From assembly GCF_035762905.1 (NCBI RefSeq), contig NZ_DASUCC010000131.1, forward strand, positions 62,001 to 126,000: DNA of 64,000 nucleotides. The letters run 5' to 3'. Under the pieces are notes generated by a model, which saw only the letters and a program-made list of their open reading frames with translations, searched no databases and had not been told where the DNA came from. Positions 38,557 through 51,825 of this stretch are shown piece after piece. The translations under genes were made by a program, and so were the position numbers. Every line of letters starts with the position of its first letter. The stretch's first letter is position 1. This DNA is from DASYTH01 sp035762905 (GTDB taxonomy: Bacteria; Actinomycetota; Actinomycetes; Mycobacteriales; Pseudonocardiaceae).

Positions 38557-39842
38557 CCGGTTCCCGTCGCGGCCTTGATGTCGTTCATCGCGTTCGTCCA
38601 GGCCGTGTTGGGATCGGTGCCCTGCTCGACGCTGTTCAGCGCGTCGGAGAAGGTTTGGCCGATGATGCCGCTCTGCGGGCCGACCACCTGCGCCGGCGCG
38701 TTGGCAAGGGAGGCCGGGAAGATCTTGCCGGCCGGCGCGTTGGCGAAGAAGTCGGAGACGAAGTCGGCGACCTCGGGCATCGTCCAGGTGCTCTTCTGGC
38801 TGGGGAAGTTCCCGATCGTCTTGAAGATCTTGACGTTCTGCTCGGGCGCGGTCAGCCACTTGGCGAGTTCCACCGCGGCCGCGGTGTTCTTGCCCTGGCT
38901 GGGAACCGTGACGTAGGAGCCGCCCCAGTTGCCCGAGCCGCCGGGGATCGTGGCGATGTCCCACTTGCCGGCGGTCTGCGCGGCGTTGGACCTGATGTAG
39001 CCCATCATCCAGGCCGGGCAGGTCACGGTGGCGAACTGGCCCTGCTGGAAGCCGGTGTTCCACTCCGGGGTGAACTCGGGCAGCGCCGCGGACTGACCGG
39101 CCTTGATCGCGCCGACGGTCAGGTCCCAGGCGGCGCGGACCGCCGGGTTGCGCTCGACGATCAGCTCACCGGCGCCGTCGTAGAAGGTCTCCTTCTCGTT
39201 GCCGAGCACGCCGGTGAACACGTGCCCGCCCGCGTCGAACCACTTGACGTTGGCCGGGGCCCGGCTCAGGAACCGGTTGCCGGTATCCACGTAGGCTTGC
39301 CAGGTCCGCCACAGCGCGGACACCTCGTCCCGGTTGGTGGGCAGGCCGGCCTGGGCGAACAGGTCGGTGCGGTAGCACATGGCCAGCCCGCCGATGTCGG
39401 TCGGCAGCCCGATCAGCGCCTTGTGGTCCGCTGTGGACGCTCGCGCGACGATGGCCGGGGTCCACTGGCCGGCGTCGACGCCCTGGTCGAGGTAGTTGAC
39501 GAACTTGTCCGGTTGCCCGACGTAGCCGGCGATCTGCCCGACCTCGATCACCTCGAGGTCCGCGGTGCCGCTGCCGGCGGTCAGCCGGGCCTGCAGGTTC
39601 TGATGGTGGGCGCCGAAGTCGCTGCGGTTCTCGACGATCTTGACGTTGGTGTGCGTCCGCTCGTACTCGTCGTAGAGGGACCGGTCGGCGGGCAACGAGA
39701 AGTTGTCGCCGAAGACGTTGATCGTCAGGGTGACGGGCGCGTTCGGGTCGCCGCCTGAATCGCCGCCGGACGAGCAGGCCGCGAGGGTCAGGGCGGTCAC
39801 GGTGAGCAACCCGACCAGCGCGCGTCGCTGTGCACTGCGCAT
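38553..39842 (-). CDS. Sugar-binding lipoprotein of the CUT1 importer
   Basis: This 429-aa extracellular solute-binding protein (family 1) has a lipoprotein signal with Cys23 (LTLAACSSGG). It carries LTINVFGDNFSLP, ADLEVIEVGQIAGYV, GLPTDIGGLAMCYRTDLF and PAWMMGYIRS in the order of oligosaccharide-binding proteins. It is the first gene of the operon. An AGGAGG site precedes the ATG, and the promoter has a perfect TTGACA -35 followed by an 18-bp palindromic operator. The likely ligand is a beta-1,3-gluco-oligosaccharide, inferred from GH16 and GH1 next to it. Confidence 0.93.
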   Translation of the reverse strand: MRSAQRRALVGLLTVTALTLAACSSGGDSGGDPNAPVTLTINVFGDNFSLPADRSLYDEYERTHTNVKIVENRSDFGAHHQNLQARLTAGSGTADLEVIEVGQIAGYVGQPDKFVNYLDQGVDAGQWTPAIVARASTADHKALIGLPTDIGGLAMCYRTDLFAQAGLPTNRDEVSALWRTWQAYVDTGNRFLSRAPANVKWFDAGGHVFTGVLGNEKETFYDGAGELIVERNPAVRAAWDLTVGAIKAGQSAALPEFTPEWNTGFQQGQFATVTCPAWMMGYIRSNAAQTAGKWDIATIPGGSGNWGGSYVTVPSQGKNTAAAVELAKWLTAPEQNVKIFKTIGNFPSQKSTWTMPEVADFVSDFFANAPAGKIFPASLANAPAQVVGPQSGIIGQTFSDALNSVEQGTDPNTAWTNAMNDIKAATGTG

Positions 39843-39858
39843 GGATGCCTCCTGAGGG

Positions 39859-39876
39859 CGTGAGAGCGCTCTCACG
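39859..39876. promoter_or_regulatory. LacI-type operator of the sugar ABC operon
   Basis: CGTGAGAGCGCTCTCACG is a perfect 18-bp palindrome with core TGAGAGCGCTCTCA (39861-39874). It lies downstream of a TTGACA -35 on the minus strand (39887-39892) and covers the -10 region, 17 nt before the start codon. The core resembles the CebR operator TGGGAGCGCTCCCA. Confidence 0.8.
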
Positions 39877-39899
39877 GTATTGCCTCTGTCAAGACCAGC

Positions 39900-39954
39900 C
39901 GCCGGAACCGGCTCCCGCGCCGGGAGGCAGCAGGGAGCGGGAGCCGGTCCGGCG
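39900..39954 (-). terminator. Hairpin downstream of the GH16 gene
   Basis: An 18-bp stem with one bulged A (39906) is formed by 39900-39918 and 39937-39954; its inner 12 bp ACCGGCTCCCGC and GCGGGAGCCGGT are perfect. It lies just past the GH16 stop and before the next operon's promoter, so it should end GH16 transcripts. No T-run is seen. Confidence 0.65.
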
Positions 39955-39981
39955 CCCCCGGTCAACGGATCGGACATGTCC

Positions 39982-41415
39982 TCAGTGGCCGAAGGTGAAC
40001 CAGTTGACGTTGACGAAGTCCGCCGGCTGACCACTGGTGAACGTGAGGTACACGTCGTGCACCCCGGTGACCGGGCTGATGTTCGCCGGCACCGTGCGCC
40101 AGCTCTGCCAGCCGCCGGTGTTGGCGATGGCGAAGCTGCCGACCGGTGCGTTGCTCGGGCTGTCCAGCCGGACCTCGACCAGGCCGCTGACCCCGCCGCC
40201 GGCCCCGGACGCCACCCTGGCCACGAACTGCCTGGCCGGGTTGGCGCTGAAGTCGATCCGGTTGTAGCGGGTCCAGTTGCCGTTGTTGACCGCGCCGATG
40301 TTCTGCCCGCCGCCGGTGTCGGTGGTGCCCTCGACGATGACCCCGTTCTGCTGCTGGAAGCTCTCGGCCTGCAGGGTCGTGTAAGCGTTCCCACCGCCCC
40401 CGCCGGGTGGCGGAGTGGTGGTCGTCGTGGTCGGCGGCGGGGTGCCGCCACCGCCCCTGGTCCACACCGCGACGTAGTCGACGATCATCGGCACGCCGGG
40501 CACGGTGGCCGCGGTCGGGGTGCCGATTCCGGCCACGCCGTTGGGGAATCCGCCGCCCATCGCGACGTTGAGCAGGATGAAGTAGCCGGCGTGGGTGGTC
40601 ATGTTGTTCCAGGTGCCGGCGTCGAACTGGTTCTGGTTGATCTGGTGGTACTGGGTGCCGTCCACGTACCAGCGCAGTTGTTGCGGGGAGATGCTGGCGT
40701 CCCACTCGAACCGGTAGGTGTGGAAGGCCGACTGGCAGGACGAGCCCGGGCAGGCCCGGTTGGCGCCGATGCCGTTGAACTCGTTGCACGGCCCGCCGGG
40801 TGCCACTCCACAGTGGAGCACGCCCCACACGGAGTTGATCCCGTTGACGTTCTCCATGATGTCGAACTCGCCGACCGCGGGCCAGTTGAAGGTGCCCCGG
40901 TACGGTCCGCCGAGCGCCCAGAACGCCGGCCAGTAACCGAGTGCGGCGTTGCCGGTGATGTTGGGCATCTGGATGCGGCCCTCGATCCGCATGACGCCGC
41001 CGGACGGCGGCCGGAAGTTCGCCCGTTGCGTCTCGATCCGGGCCGAGGTCCAGTTGCCGGCGCCGTCCCGGCGCGGCGTGATCCGCAGGTTTCCAGTGCC
41101 GTCAAGGGATACGTTCTGTGGACTGTTGGTGTAGCTCTGGATCTCGCCGGTGCCCCAGTTCGGCGGGCCACCGGGGTAGCTGTGCCCGATGTCGAAGATC
41201 CAGTTGGCCCCGGATGGCAGGGAACCGTTGGGGCCGTTGAAATCGTCGGCGAACGAGAGGGTCCAGCCGGCCGGTGGCGGCGGCACGTCGGCCTGGGCCG
41301 ACATGGTGAGTGGGACGGTGACGAGCAGGGCCGCGGCGGCCGCGCCGAGAGCGAGCCGCCACGCTCGGCCAGACCGCCGGGCCGCCGGCGGGGAGTGCAG
41401 GGTTGGGCCGGGCAT
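39982..41415 (-). CDS. Secreted GH16 beta-glucanase with C-terminal carbohydrate-binding domain
   Basis: This 477-aa exported protein has a signal peptide (to about residue 42) and a GH16 catalytic domain (about 50-310) with the catalytic motif GEFDIMENV (Glu183, Asp185, Glu188). A Thr/Pro/Gly linker (about 315-345) leads to a CBM6-like module (350-477: YTTLQAESFQQQNG, NIGAVNNGNWTRYNRIDF). GH16 enzymes of this type cut beta-1,3 or mixed-linkage glucans outside the cell. An AAGGAGGT site precedes the ATG at 41415. A LacI-type operator and TTGACA -35 lie upstream, matching those of the adjacent importer operon. Confidence 0.93.
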   Translation of the reverse strand: MPGPTLHSPPAARRSGRAWRLALGAAAAALLVTVPLTMSAQADVPPPPAGWTLSFADDFNGPNGSLPSGANWIFDIGHSYPGGPPNWGTGEIQSYTNSPQNVSLDGTGNLRITPRRDGAGNWTSARIETQRANFRPPSGGVMRIEGRIQMPNITGNAALGYWPAFWALGGPYRGTFNWPAVGEFDIMENVNGINSVWGVLHCGVAPGGPCNEFNGIGANRACPGSSCQSAFHTYRFEWDASISPQQLRWYVDGTQYHQINQNQFDAGTWNNMTTHAGYFILLNVAMGGGFPNGVAGIGTPTAATVPGVPMIVDYVAVWTRGGGGTPPPTTTTTTPPPGGGGGNAYTTLQAESFQQQNGVIVEGTTDTGGGQNIGAVNNGNWTRYNRIDFSANPARQFVARVASGAGGGVSGLVEVRLDSPSNAPVGSFAIANTGGWQSWRTVPANISPVTGVHDVYLTFTSGQPADFVNVNWFTFGH

Positions 41416-41454
41416 GGGTGACCTCCTTGTCAACCCGAGGGATGCCAGCAGGGT

Positions 41455-41477
41455 GTTTGTTGCTGCGAGCAACAAAC
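41455..41477. promoter_or_regulatory. Palindrome in the GH16 leader
   Basis: GTTTGTTGCT and AGCAACAAAC form a perfect 10-bp inverted repeat around GCG. It lies between the GH16 operator and start codon, close to the expected transcription start. It may be a second operator or a 5' mRNA hairpin. Confidence 0.5.
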
Positions 41478-41485
41478 TAGAGCAA

Positions 41486-41513
41486 TGAAAGCGCTCTCAC
41501 GACGGGTTGTCAA
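41486..41513 (-). promoter_or_regulatory. GH16 promoter and LacI-type operator
   Basis: On the minus strand, TTGACA (41508-41513), a 17-bp spacer and TTTCAT (41485-41490) form a promoter. The operator TGAAAGCGCTCTCA (41486-41499 on the plus strand) overlaps the -10. It differs from the ABC-operon operator core at one base of 14. Confidence 0.75.
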
Positions 41514-41857
41514 TGCCTGGCCACCCTGAGCCATCGGCCGGACCACGAAACGATCATGGGCGGCCGGCGCGGCCGCCGAACGTCCAGGTAGACCGAACAG
41601 TGACCAGCGCCGCACATCCGAAATCGGGGCGCGCGAGTTATCCTGAGGTTACGTGGGATCGCCCGAACATGGACGTTCGGCGCTGTATCGCTTGGATCAT
41701 GGCCGACGTTACGTCCGTGACAACAATTCAGTCGCTCGATGGGTGCCTACGCGTTTCGCGGCTGTTAAGCTCAGGTCAACACGCGGGCCACCGGAGTCCC
41801 GCGCCCAGGAACCGGTTCGCCGAACTGAGCGCGAGGACGACTGAGGGAGGTCGACGC

Positions 41858-46427
<4,570 letters not shown>

Positions 46428-46435
<8 letters not shown>

Positions 46436-47945
46436 CCCGAACGGATTCATGAAGCACCCCAGGCAGGATCCGCCCAAACGGTCCAAAGTGGACCGATTGG
46501 CGGACTGGCGTGAGGTGTACGTCGAGCTGGACCGCGGCGAGCGGGACCGGCAGGTCCGCACCCAGGCCGCCCGGTGCATGGACTGCGGCATCCCGTTCTG
46601 CCACTCCGGCACGGCCGGCTGTCCGCTGGGCAACCTGATCCCGGAGTGGAACGACCTGTCCCGGCGCGGGGAGTGGGAGGACGCCAGCGACCGGCTGCAC
46701 GCCACGAACAACTTCCCGGAGTTCACCGGACGGCTGTGCCCGGCGCCGTGCGAGTCGGCCTGCGTGTTGTCGATCACCCCGGAGGCCGGCGGGCCGGTGG
46801 CGATCAAGCGGATCGAGCAGGCGATCGCGGACATCTCGTGGGACCGGGATCTGGTCCGGCCCCGGCCGGGCTCGGTGTCCACCGGTCGCCGGGTCGCCGT
46901 CGTCGGCTCCGGCCCGGCCGGTCTGGCCGCCGCGCAACAGCTCACCCGCGCCGGTCACGAGGTCACCGTGTTCGAACGGGACGACCGGCTCGGCGGCCTG
47001 CTGCGCTACGGCATCCCCGAGTTCAAGATGGAGAAGAAGGTCCTCGACCGCCGGCTCACCCAACTGCGGGCCGAGGGCACCCGGTTCATCACCGGCTGCG
47101 AGGTCGGCGGCACCGGGCCCGGCGCGCTGTCGGTCGCCGATCTGCGCGCCCGGTTCGACGCGGTCGTGCTGGCCGTCGGCGCCCTGCGCGGCCGCGACGC
47201 CGACCTTCCCGGCCGGTTGCTCGGCGGCGTCCACCTCGCCATGGACCACCTGGTCCCGGCCAACAAGGAATGCGAAGGCGACGGCCCGACGTCGATCTCC
47301 GCCGCCGGCAAGCATGTGATCATCATCGGCGGCGGCGACACCGGCGCCGACTGCTACGGCACCGCCACCCGGCAGGGCGCCCGCTCGGTCACCCAACTCG
47401 ACCAGTACCCGCGCCCGCCCGACGTGCGCGACGACGACCGCAGCCCCTGGCCGGTGTGGCCGTGGATCCTGCGCACCTATCCCGCGCACGAGGAGGCCGG
47501 CTCCCGCCGCTTCGCCGTGTCCGTGGAACGCTTCGTCGGCGACGACTCCGGCAACGTCCGCGCCGTCGAGCTCCGCGAAGTCAAGGTGCACAAGGATCCG
47601 GTGACCGGCGCCCGCGAGGTCGTCCCCGTCGGCGACCACGTGGAAACCCTCCCCGCCGACCTGATCCTGCTGGCGATCGGCTTCGCGGGCGTCGAACACC
47701 TCCCCCTCCTCGGCGGTCTTGGCATCACCCTCAATCCCCGCGGCGTCATCTCCTGCGGCCCCGACTGGCAGACCTCCGCCCCCGGCGTCTTCGTCTGCGG
47801 CGACGCCCACCGCGGCGCATCCCTCGTCGTCTGGGCCATCGCCGAAGGCCGCTCAGCCGCCCACGCCGTTGACGCCTACCTCATGGGCGCCTCCGACCTC
47901 CCATCCCCCGTCCACCCCACCGCCCTCCCCTTGGCAGTGGTATAG
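46428..47945 (+). CDS. gltD: Glutamate synthase small subunit GltD
   Basis: GltD passes electrons from NADPH to GltB. The 505-aa protein has N-terminal cluster cysteines (Cys50, 53, 58 and 65 in CMDCGIPFCHSGTAGCPLGN; Cys104, 108 and 112 in GRLCPAPCESAC). It also has the FAD motif VAVVGSGPAGLAAAQ, the second nucleotide motif VIIIGGGDTGADCYG and a C-terminal GVFVCGDAHRGASLVVWAIAEGR. The GTG at 46428 overlaps the gltB end, so both are co-translated. Confidence 0.97.
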
Positions 47946-48003
47946 AAACGACCAAGTGGAACCCCCGGCTCCGTTGAGCCGTACGGCCACCCCGCTCCAC
48001 GAG

Positions 48004-49074
48004 CTATCCTCGGGCGAATTCCTCTGGCCGGTAGTCCTTGCCACGGCGGAGGGCTACCCAATTGGTGTCATAATCGATTTCGGTGCCATCGAGTGCTTCT
48101 GCGAGCCATCGAGTAGCTATCACCGTTCCGGAGTCGCGAACACCGAATATGAAAAGCGTCCTGGAGTCTAAGCCCACTGCGCAACAGCCGACCGTTTCAT
48201 CGTCGTCGCAATGAACCACTCGTTGGCCGCCCGCGACTACTTCCCAGCCATTTCCCAGTGAATCAGTGAGGTCGCACTCCAAGGCGACGAAGGGTTCCAG
48301 GGTCGTCCGGACGAGTGGGCCTCCAACGACAACTCGCATGCCTTCCTTGGCTTCGTCGCTTGCCCCGATGGTAATCGCAGCCAAAGGGTCGGCGCATTTC
48401 GTACGTTCCAGCAGTTGGTGACGAATTTCCAGGGCGCAGGCCACATCGGCGGCACTGAGCCGGGAACTGGCGAGTATGTGAACCTCGCTCTTGACGAGCT
48501 GACGAAGTGCGTCCGTGAGACGCGGCCGGTCGGATACGGTATCGGGTGTCAGATCTCGTTGGGAGCGCATTAGCTTCTTGTCGCGGCGCCAACGAAATTT
48601 CGTCAGCATCGCGCGAGCAAAGCTGTGCCCGCCGTAGTATGCCAGCCCGGCAACTATCACTGGCCCCAAGAAGAGTAAACCCAATGATGACTCGAACGGC
48701 ACGAGTGCTAATGATCCGAATGTGCCGATAACGCCAATCTCGGCGGCTACCCGGTTGCATGCATCTGTCAAATCTCCCAAGCGAATTCGGTATTCACGAA
48801 CAATACTCTTCCGATCTCGACCGGTGGTGATCAGTTTCAGGCCATCCGATAACTCAAGAAGAGGGCCTGCGGGCGGAAGCTCGAGCTCCTCCAGTTCGCC
48901 TTCAAGACTCCTAAGTATATATTCGTATCGTTCCAGCCAGGTTCGCCACGGAAGAACGACATTTCGAAGCGCGCCTCGGCCGGTTAGATACTGCGTAAAC
49001 CGTCCATGTAACCAACGTTCGCAGGCTGCAATCTCTCGAGCAGTCGCCCCGGGTCGTGATAGTACGAACGCCAT
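48004..49074 (-). CDS. Unknown membrane-anchored two-part protein, lower-GC gene
   Basis: I do not recognise this 356-aa protein. Residues 1-110 are mostly helical and charged. One or two hydrophobic stretches lie at about 112-150 (GTFGSLALVPF, SSLGLLFLGPVIVAGLAYYGG), followed by a basic RWRRDKK. The C-terminal domain (about 195-345) has VHILASSRLSAADVACALE, VVVGGPLVRTTLEPF and TLFIFGVRDSGTVIATRWLAEAL, an alternating strand/helix layout suggesting a cytoplasmic alpha/beta domain. By eye the gene is clearly less GC-rich than its flanks, with many A/T third positions, suggesting later acquisition. It stands alone between gltD and a secreted hydrolase. Confidence 0.75.
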   Translation of the reverse strand: MAFVLSRPGATAREIAACERWLHGRFTQYLTGRGALRNVVLPWRTWLERYEYILRSLEGELEELELPPAGPLLELSDGLKLITTGRDRKSIVREYRIRLGDLTDACNRVAAEIGVIGTFGSLALVPFESSLGLLFLGPVIVAGLAYYGGHSFARAMLTKFRWRRDKKLMRSQRDLTPDTVSDRPRLTDALRQLVKSEVHILASSRLSAADVACALEIRHQLLERTKCADPLAAITIGASDEAKEGMRVVVGGPLVRTTLEPFVALECDLTDSLGNGWEVVAGGQRVVHCDDDETVGCCAVGLDSRTLFIFGVRDSGTVIATRWLAEALDGTEIDYDTNWVALRRGKDYRPEEFARG

Positions 49075-49158
49075 TAACCGATCGAGAAGTTCGACGGCTC
49101 CGGCATAGTACTCGAGTGCTCAGGCAACCTGCGTCAACCCACTTCCCACAGTGGATGG

Positions 49159-50598
49159 TCAACACGTGCGGTCGTGCCAGGGGCGGATGCCGGTGGTGAG
49201 GAAGGTGGTGACGGTGTTGTCACCGCAGGGGTTGCCGTTGGCGACGTAGGCGTTGTGGCCGCCGGAGTCGACGATGACGATGCGGGCCCGGTGCAGGAGG
49301 GCGAGCCGCATGTGCAGGGCGCCGACGAGCGGGGTGGCCGGGTCGCGGCGGTTCTGGATCATGAGGATGTTGGCCGGACCGGTGGCGGCGATGCGGGTGG
49401 CCGGTTCGGCGGGTCGGTGCGGCCAGAAGGCGCACGGGCGGATGTTGACCGGCATGCCGTCGGTCAGCGGGTAGGTGATCCGGTTGCGGGCGACCGCGCC
49501 GGCGTGGTCCTGCTCTGGTCCCGGCCAGGCCACGTCGTTGCAGGCGGTGGCGGTCTGTACGGCGATGAGGTTCTCGAACACGGCGGGCGGGGGAAGTGGG
49601 ATGGCCGGGGCCGGGGCGCCGGTCGCCGCGGCCTGCAGGAACGCGGCGAGTTGAGGGAACCTGGCATCGGACTCGAGCGAGTTGAACATGACGGCGCGCA
49701 GGTTGGCGCCGGTGAGGTCGGGGCGCGGGTTGCGGTCCAGTGCTTCGCCGAGGCGCAGATAGTTGTCCCGCACGGCTTCGGGTGTGCCGCCGAGAGCGGG
49801 GTGGTTGGCAACGGCCCACGCGGCGAAGTCGGGGAAACGGTCCTCGGCGCCCCGGCCGAAGTTCGCGCTCCAGCCGCGCGCGACCCGGTGCGGATCGGGA
49901 TCGCTGGAGCTGTCCAGGACCGTCCGATCGGTGCGCTCGGGGAACATCGTGGCGTACACCGCGCCGACGTAGGTCCCGTAGGACACGCCCCAATAGGACA
50001 GTCGGGTCTCGCCGAGTGCCTGGCGGATCCGATCGATGTCGCGGGCTTCGTTGCGGGTGCTGATGTGCCGGATCAGCGCTCCACCGTTGCGGATGCACGC
50101 CTCGGCGATCCGGCGGGCGCGATCGACGTTCGCGGAGACGTCGCCGCCCGGGCCGGGCCAGGGGTGGAGCACGGTCGGGTGGGAGTCCCGCGGTTCCAGG
50201 CCGCAGGAGACCGGCGTGCTGTGCCCGACGCCGCGCGGGTCGAACCCGACGATGTCATAGCGGTCCAGCACCGATTGCGGCAGCCGCAGGCCGTGCGTGC
50301 TCGGCCGCGCCAGCCCGGAACCCCCTGGCCCGCCAGGAACCAACAACAGCACCCCTCGGCGCGCCTGCGGGGTGGCCGAGCGAATCCGGGAGACCGCAAG
50401 GGAAATCTCCGCACCCCCGGCCGAGCCGTAGTCCAGCGGAACCCGCACCGTCGCGCACTCCTGCCGCGCGTCCAGCACCACCCCCGGTGTGGCCGGGCAC
50501 GGCCCCCACACCAGACCGGGCGCCGCCGCCGCCCCGACCGGCAGGCCGGACCCGACCAGCAAGGCCACCAACGCCGTTACCCCCACGATTCCCCTCAT
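49159..50598 (-). CDS. Secreted alpha/beta hydrolase (tripeptidyl aminopeptidase-like)
   Basis: This 479-aa exported hydrolase has a signal peptide (to about residue 27, GLPVGAAAA). Its triad is WGVSYGTYVG (Ser), NRRDPATPL (Asp) and SGGHNAY (His). The oxyanion region is VPGGPGGSG and the cap resembles the SlpD/SlpE and TAP-like peptidases of Streptomyces, which release short peptides or hydrolyse esters outside the cell. ATG 50598 is the signal-peptide start. It is divergent from the HD-domain gene. Confidence 0.9.
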   Translation of the reverse strand: MRGIVGVTALVALLVGSGLPVGAAAAPGLVWGPCPATPGVVLDARQECATVRVPLDYGSAGGAEISLAVSRIRSATPQARRGVLLLVPGGPGGSGLARPSTHGLRLPQSVLDRYDIVGFDPRGVGHSTPVSCGLEPRDSHPTVLHPWPGPGGDVSANVDRARRIAEACIRNGGALIRHISTRNEARDIDRIRQALGETRLSYWGVSYGTYVGAVYATMFPERTDRTVLDSSSDPDPHRVARGWSANFGRGAEDRFPDFAAWAVANHPALGGTPEAVRDNYLRLGEALDRNPRPDLTGANLRAVMFNSLESDARFPQLAAFLQAAATGAPAPAIPLPPPAVFENLIAVQTATACNDVAWPGPEQDHAGAVARNRITYPLTDGMPVNIRPCAFWPHRPAEPATRIAATGPANILMIQNRRDPATPLVGALHMRLALLHRARIVIVDSGGHNAYVANGNPCGDNTVTTFLTTGIRPWHDRTC

Positions 50599-50659
50599 GC
50601 GGCACAGTGTCGGCAACCAGGCGTGCGGGCGACCATCCGGCTAGCCCCCGTCTTGCCAC

Positions 50660-50665
50660 TATCGT
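50660..50665 (+). promoter_or_regulatory. Candidate -10 (TATCGT) of the HD-domain gene
   Basis: TATCGT ends 7 nt before the GTG at 50673 and decides this start over nearby GTG/ATG codons (50664, 50700). Confidence 0.4.
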
Positions 50666-50672
50666 GGCTGGG

Positions 50673-51272
50673 GTGACCGCTGAGTTGCCGCACCGTGCGA
50701 TGACCGATTCCGGAGGTCTGGCCCTGCGCCCGTTGCCGACCGGTGCCGCGCTTCTGCTGGAGCAGTTGGCGGCCCCGCCTCGGTTGGTCGCGCACCTGCG
50801 CGCGGTTCACGATGTGGCTTGCCAACTGACGGACTGGGTCCAGCAGCACTATCCCGATGTGACGTTCGATCGGGACGCGGTGTTGTTCGGTGCGGCCACG
50901 CACGACATCGGGAAGGTCGTGCATCCCAACGAGCTGTCCGGGCCGGGATCGGCTCATGAGCAGGCCGGCTATGAGCTGTTGCTGGATCGTGGCGTCGAGG
51001 AGAACCTGGCGCGGTTCGCGCGGACGCACGCGTCGTGGACGACCGCCGGGGTGGGCGTGGAAGACCTGTTGGTCAGCCTCGCCGACAAGGTGTGGAAGGC
51101 CAAGCGCGTTGCGGACCTGGAGCAGCTGGTGACCGAACGCCTGACGGCCGCGAGCGGCCAGCAGCCCTGGGAGGCGTTCCTGGCGTTGGACGATGTCGTT
51201 GACCGGATCGCGGCTGACGCCGACCTCAGGCTGGCGTTCCAGGCGAGCTATCCGATCGCGGTGGGTAGCTGA
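50673..51272 (+). CDS. HD-domain phosphohydrolase-like protein
   Basis: This 199-aa protein of the HD metal-dependent hydrolase superfamily shows LRAVHDVACQLTDW (first His), FGAATHDIGKVVHPNELSG (His-Asp pair), HEQAGYELLL and LLVSLADKVWKAKR (distal Asp). These are the four metal-binding elements in order. The substrate is probably a nucleotide or phosphorylated metabolite; nothing nearby specifies it. The preferred GTG lies 7 nt after a TATCGT hexamer. Confidence 0.85.
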   Translation: MTAELPHRAMTDSGGLALRPLPTGAALLLEQLAAPPRLVAHLRAVHDVACQLTDWVQQHYPDVTFDRDAVLFGAATHDIGKVVHPNELSGPGSAHEQAGYELLLDRGVEENLARFARTHASWTTAGVGVEDLLVSLADKVWKAKRVADLEQLVTERLTAASGQQPWEAFLALDDVVDRIAADADLRLAFQASYPIAVGS

Positions 51273-51294
51273 ACCCGACCGGGTCGTCGCCGCG

Positions 51295-51708
51295 CTAGAT
51301 GAGATCGCCGGGTGGGTGGGCGACGGCTTCCTTGAACAGGCTGACCAGGGTGTCCCGGTCCAGGTCGGACAGTCGTCTGAAGCGGATGCAGCTTTTGCCG
51401 ACGGAAGCGTTGGGCAGGCGGGGGGCGTAGCTCTCGGCGAGGTAACCGCCGGGCGGGCCGCCGGTGACGTAGAGGGAGACGTAGCGCTTGTTGCTGGCGA
51501 ACGAGATGACCGCCGAGTCGCCCTCGCGGCCGGAGGCGTAGCGGTAGTGGTAGGCACCGTAGGCCGGGATGCCGAACCGCATGGTCGGCTCCAGCTCCGG
51601 AACCGCGCCGCGGATCAGCTCGTGCAGGGCGCGCAGGTCGGTGCGGCGCGGCTCGGGAAGGGCGTCGAGGTACTCGTCGTGGGTGGTGGCGTCGGATATT
51701 CCGTACAT
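51295..51708 (-). CDS. DUF1801 (YdhG-like) protein
   Basis: This 137-aa small soluble protein has the DUF1801 order YLDALPEPRRTDLRALHELIR, PTMRFGIPAYG, ISFASNKRYVSLYV and GKSCIRFRRLSDLD. Members of this family are widespread and uncharacterised, sometimes linked to iron chaperone-like folds. It is convergent with the HD gene (22 bp apart) and stands alone otherwise. Confidence 0.87.
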   Translation of the reverse strand: MYGISDATTHDEYLDALPEPRRTDLRALHELIRGAVPELEPTMRFGIPAYGAYHYRYASGREGDSAVISFASNKRYVSLYVTGGPPGGYLAESYAPRLPNASVGKSCIRFRRLSDLDRDTLVSLFKEAVAHPPGDLI

Positions 51709-51825
51709 GCGCCCAGGCGATCACATCGAGTGGCAATTGTCATCACTCCGGAAGCGGTATGGCCTCGCGGACCGTGATGTTAGTTTCTGGCGTATTGACC
51801 CATTAGTTGGGAGGGTGGTAACGCG

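Larger units (their letters stand above)
41416..41857. other. Intergenic region between GH16 and gltB
   Basis: These 442 bp hold the GH16 leader palindrome and operator on the left. On the right is a presumed gltB leader with TAAGCT (41766-41771) as a possible -10 and a GAGGGAGG ribosome site. Short frames through it look non-coding: rare codons and no recognisable motifs. GTTAC and GACAAC stretches near 41709-41724 loosely recall GlnR half-sites but do not match well. Confidence 0.6.

Noticed and set aside
33887..38916. Long plus-strand frames across the ABC importer, LacI and GH1 genes
   Set aside because: They are shadows of well-defined minus-strand genes with clear motifs and overlapping start/stop codons.
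41709..41724. GlnR-type site in the gltB upstream region
   Set aside because: GTTAC and GACAAC half-sites are present but spacing and the second half do not match the usual consensus well enough.
41653..41844. Small frame of 63 codons just before gltB
   Set aside because: Arg-rich, no ribosome site, no recognisable motif, and it overlaps the presumed gltB promoter and leader.
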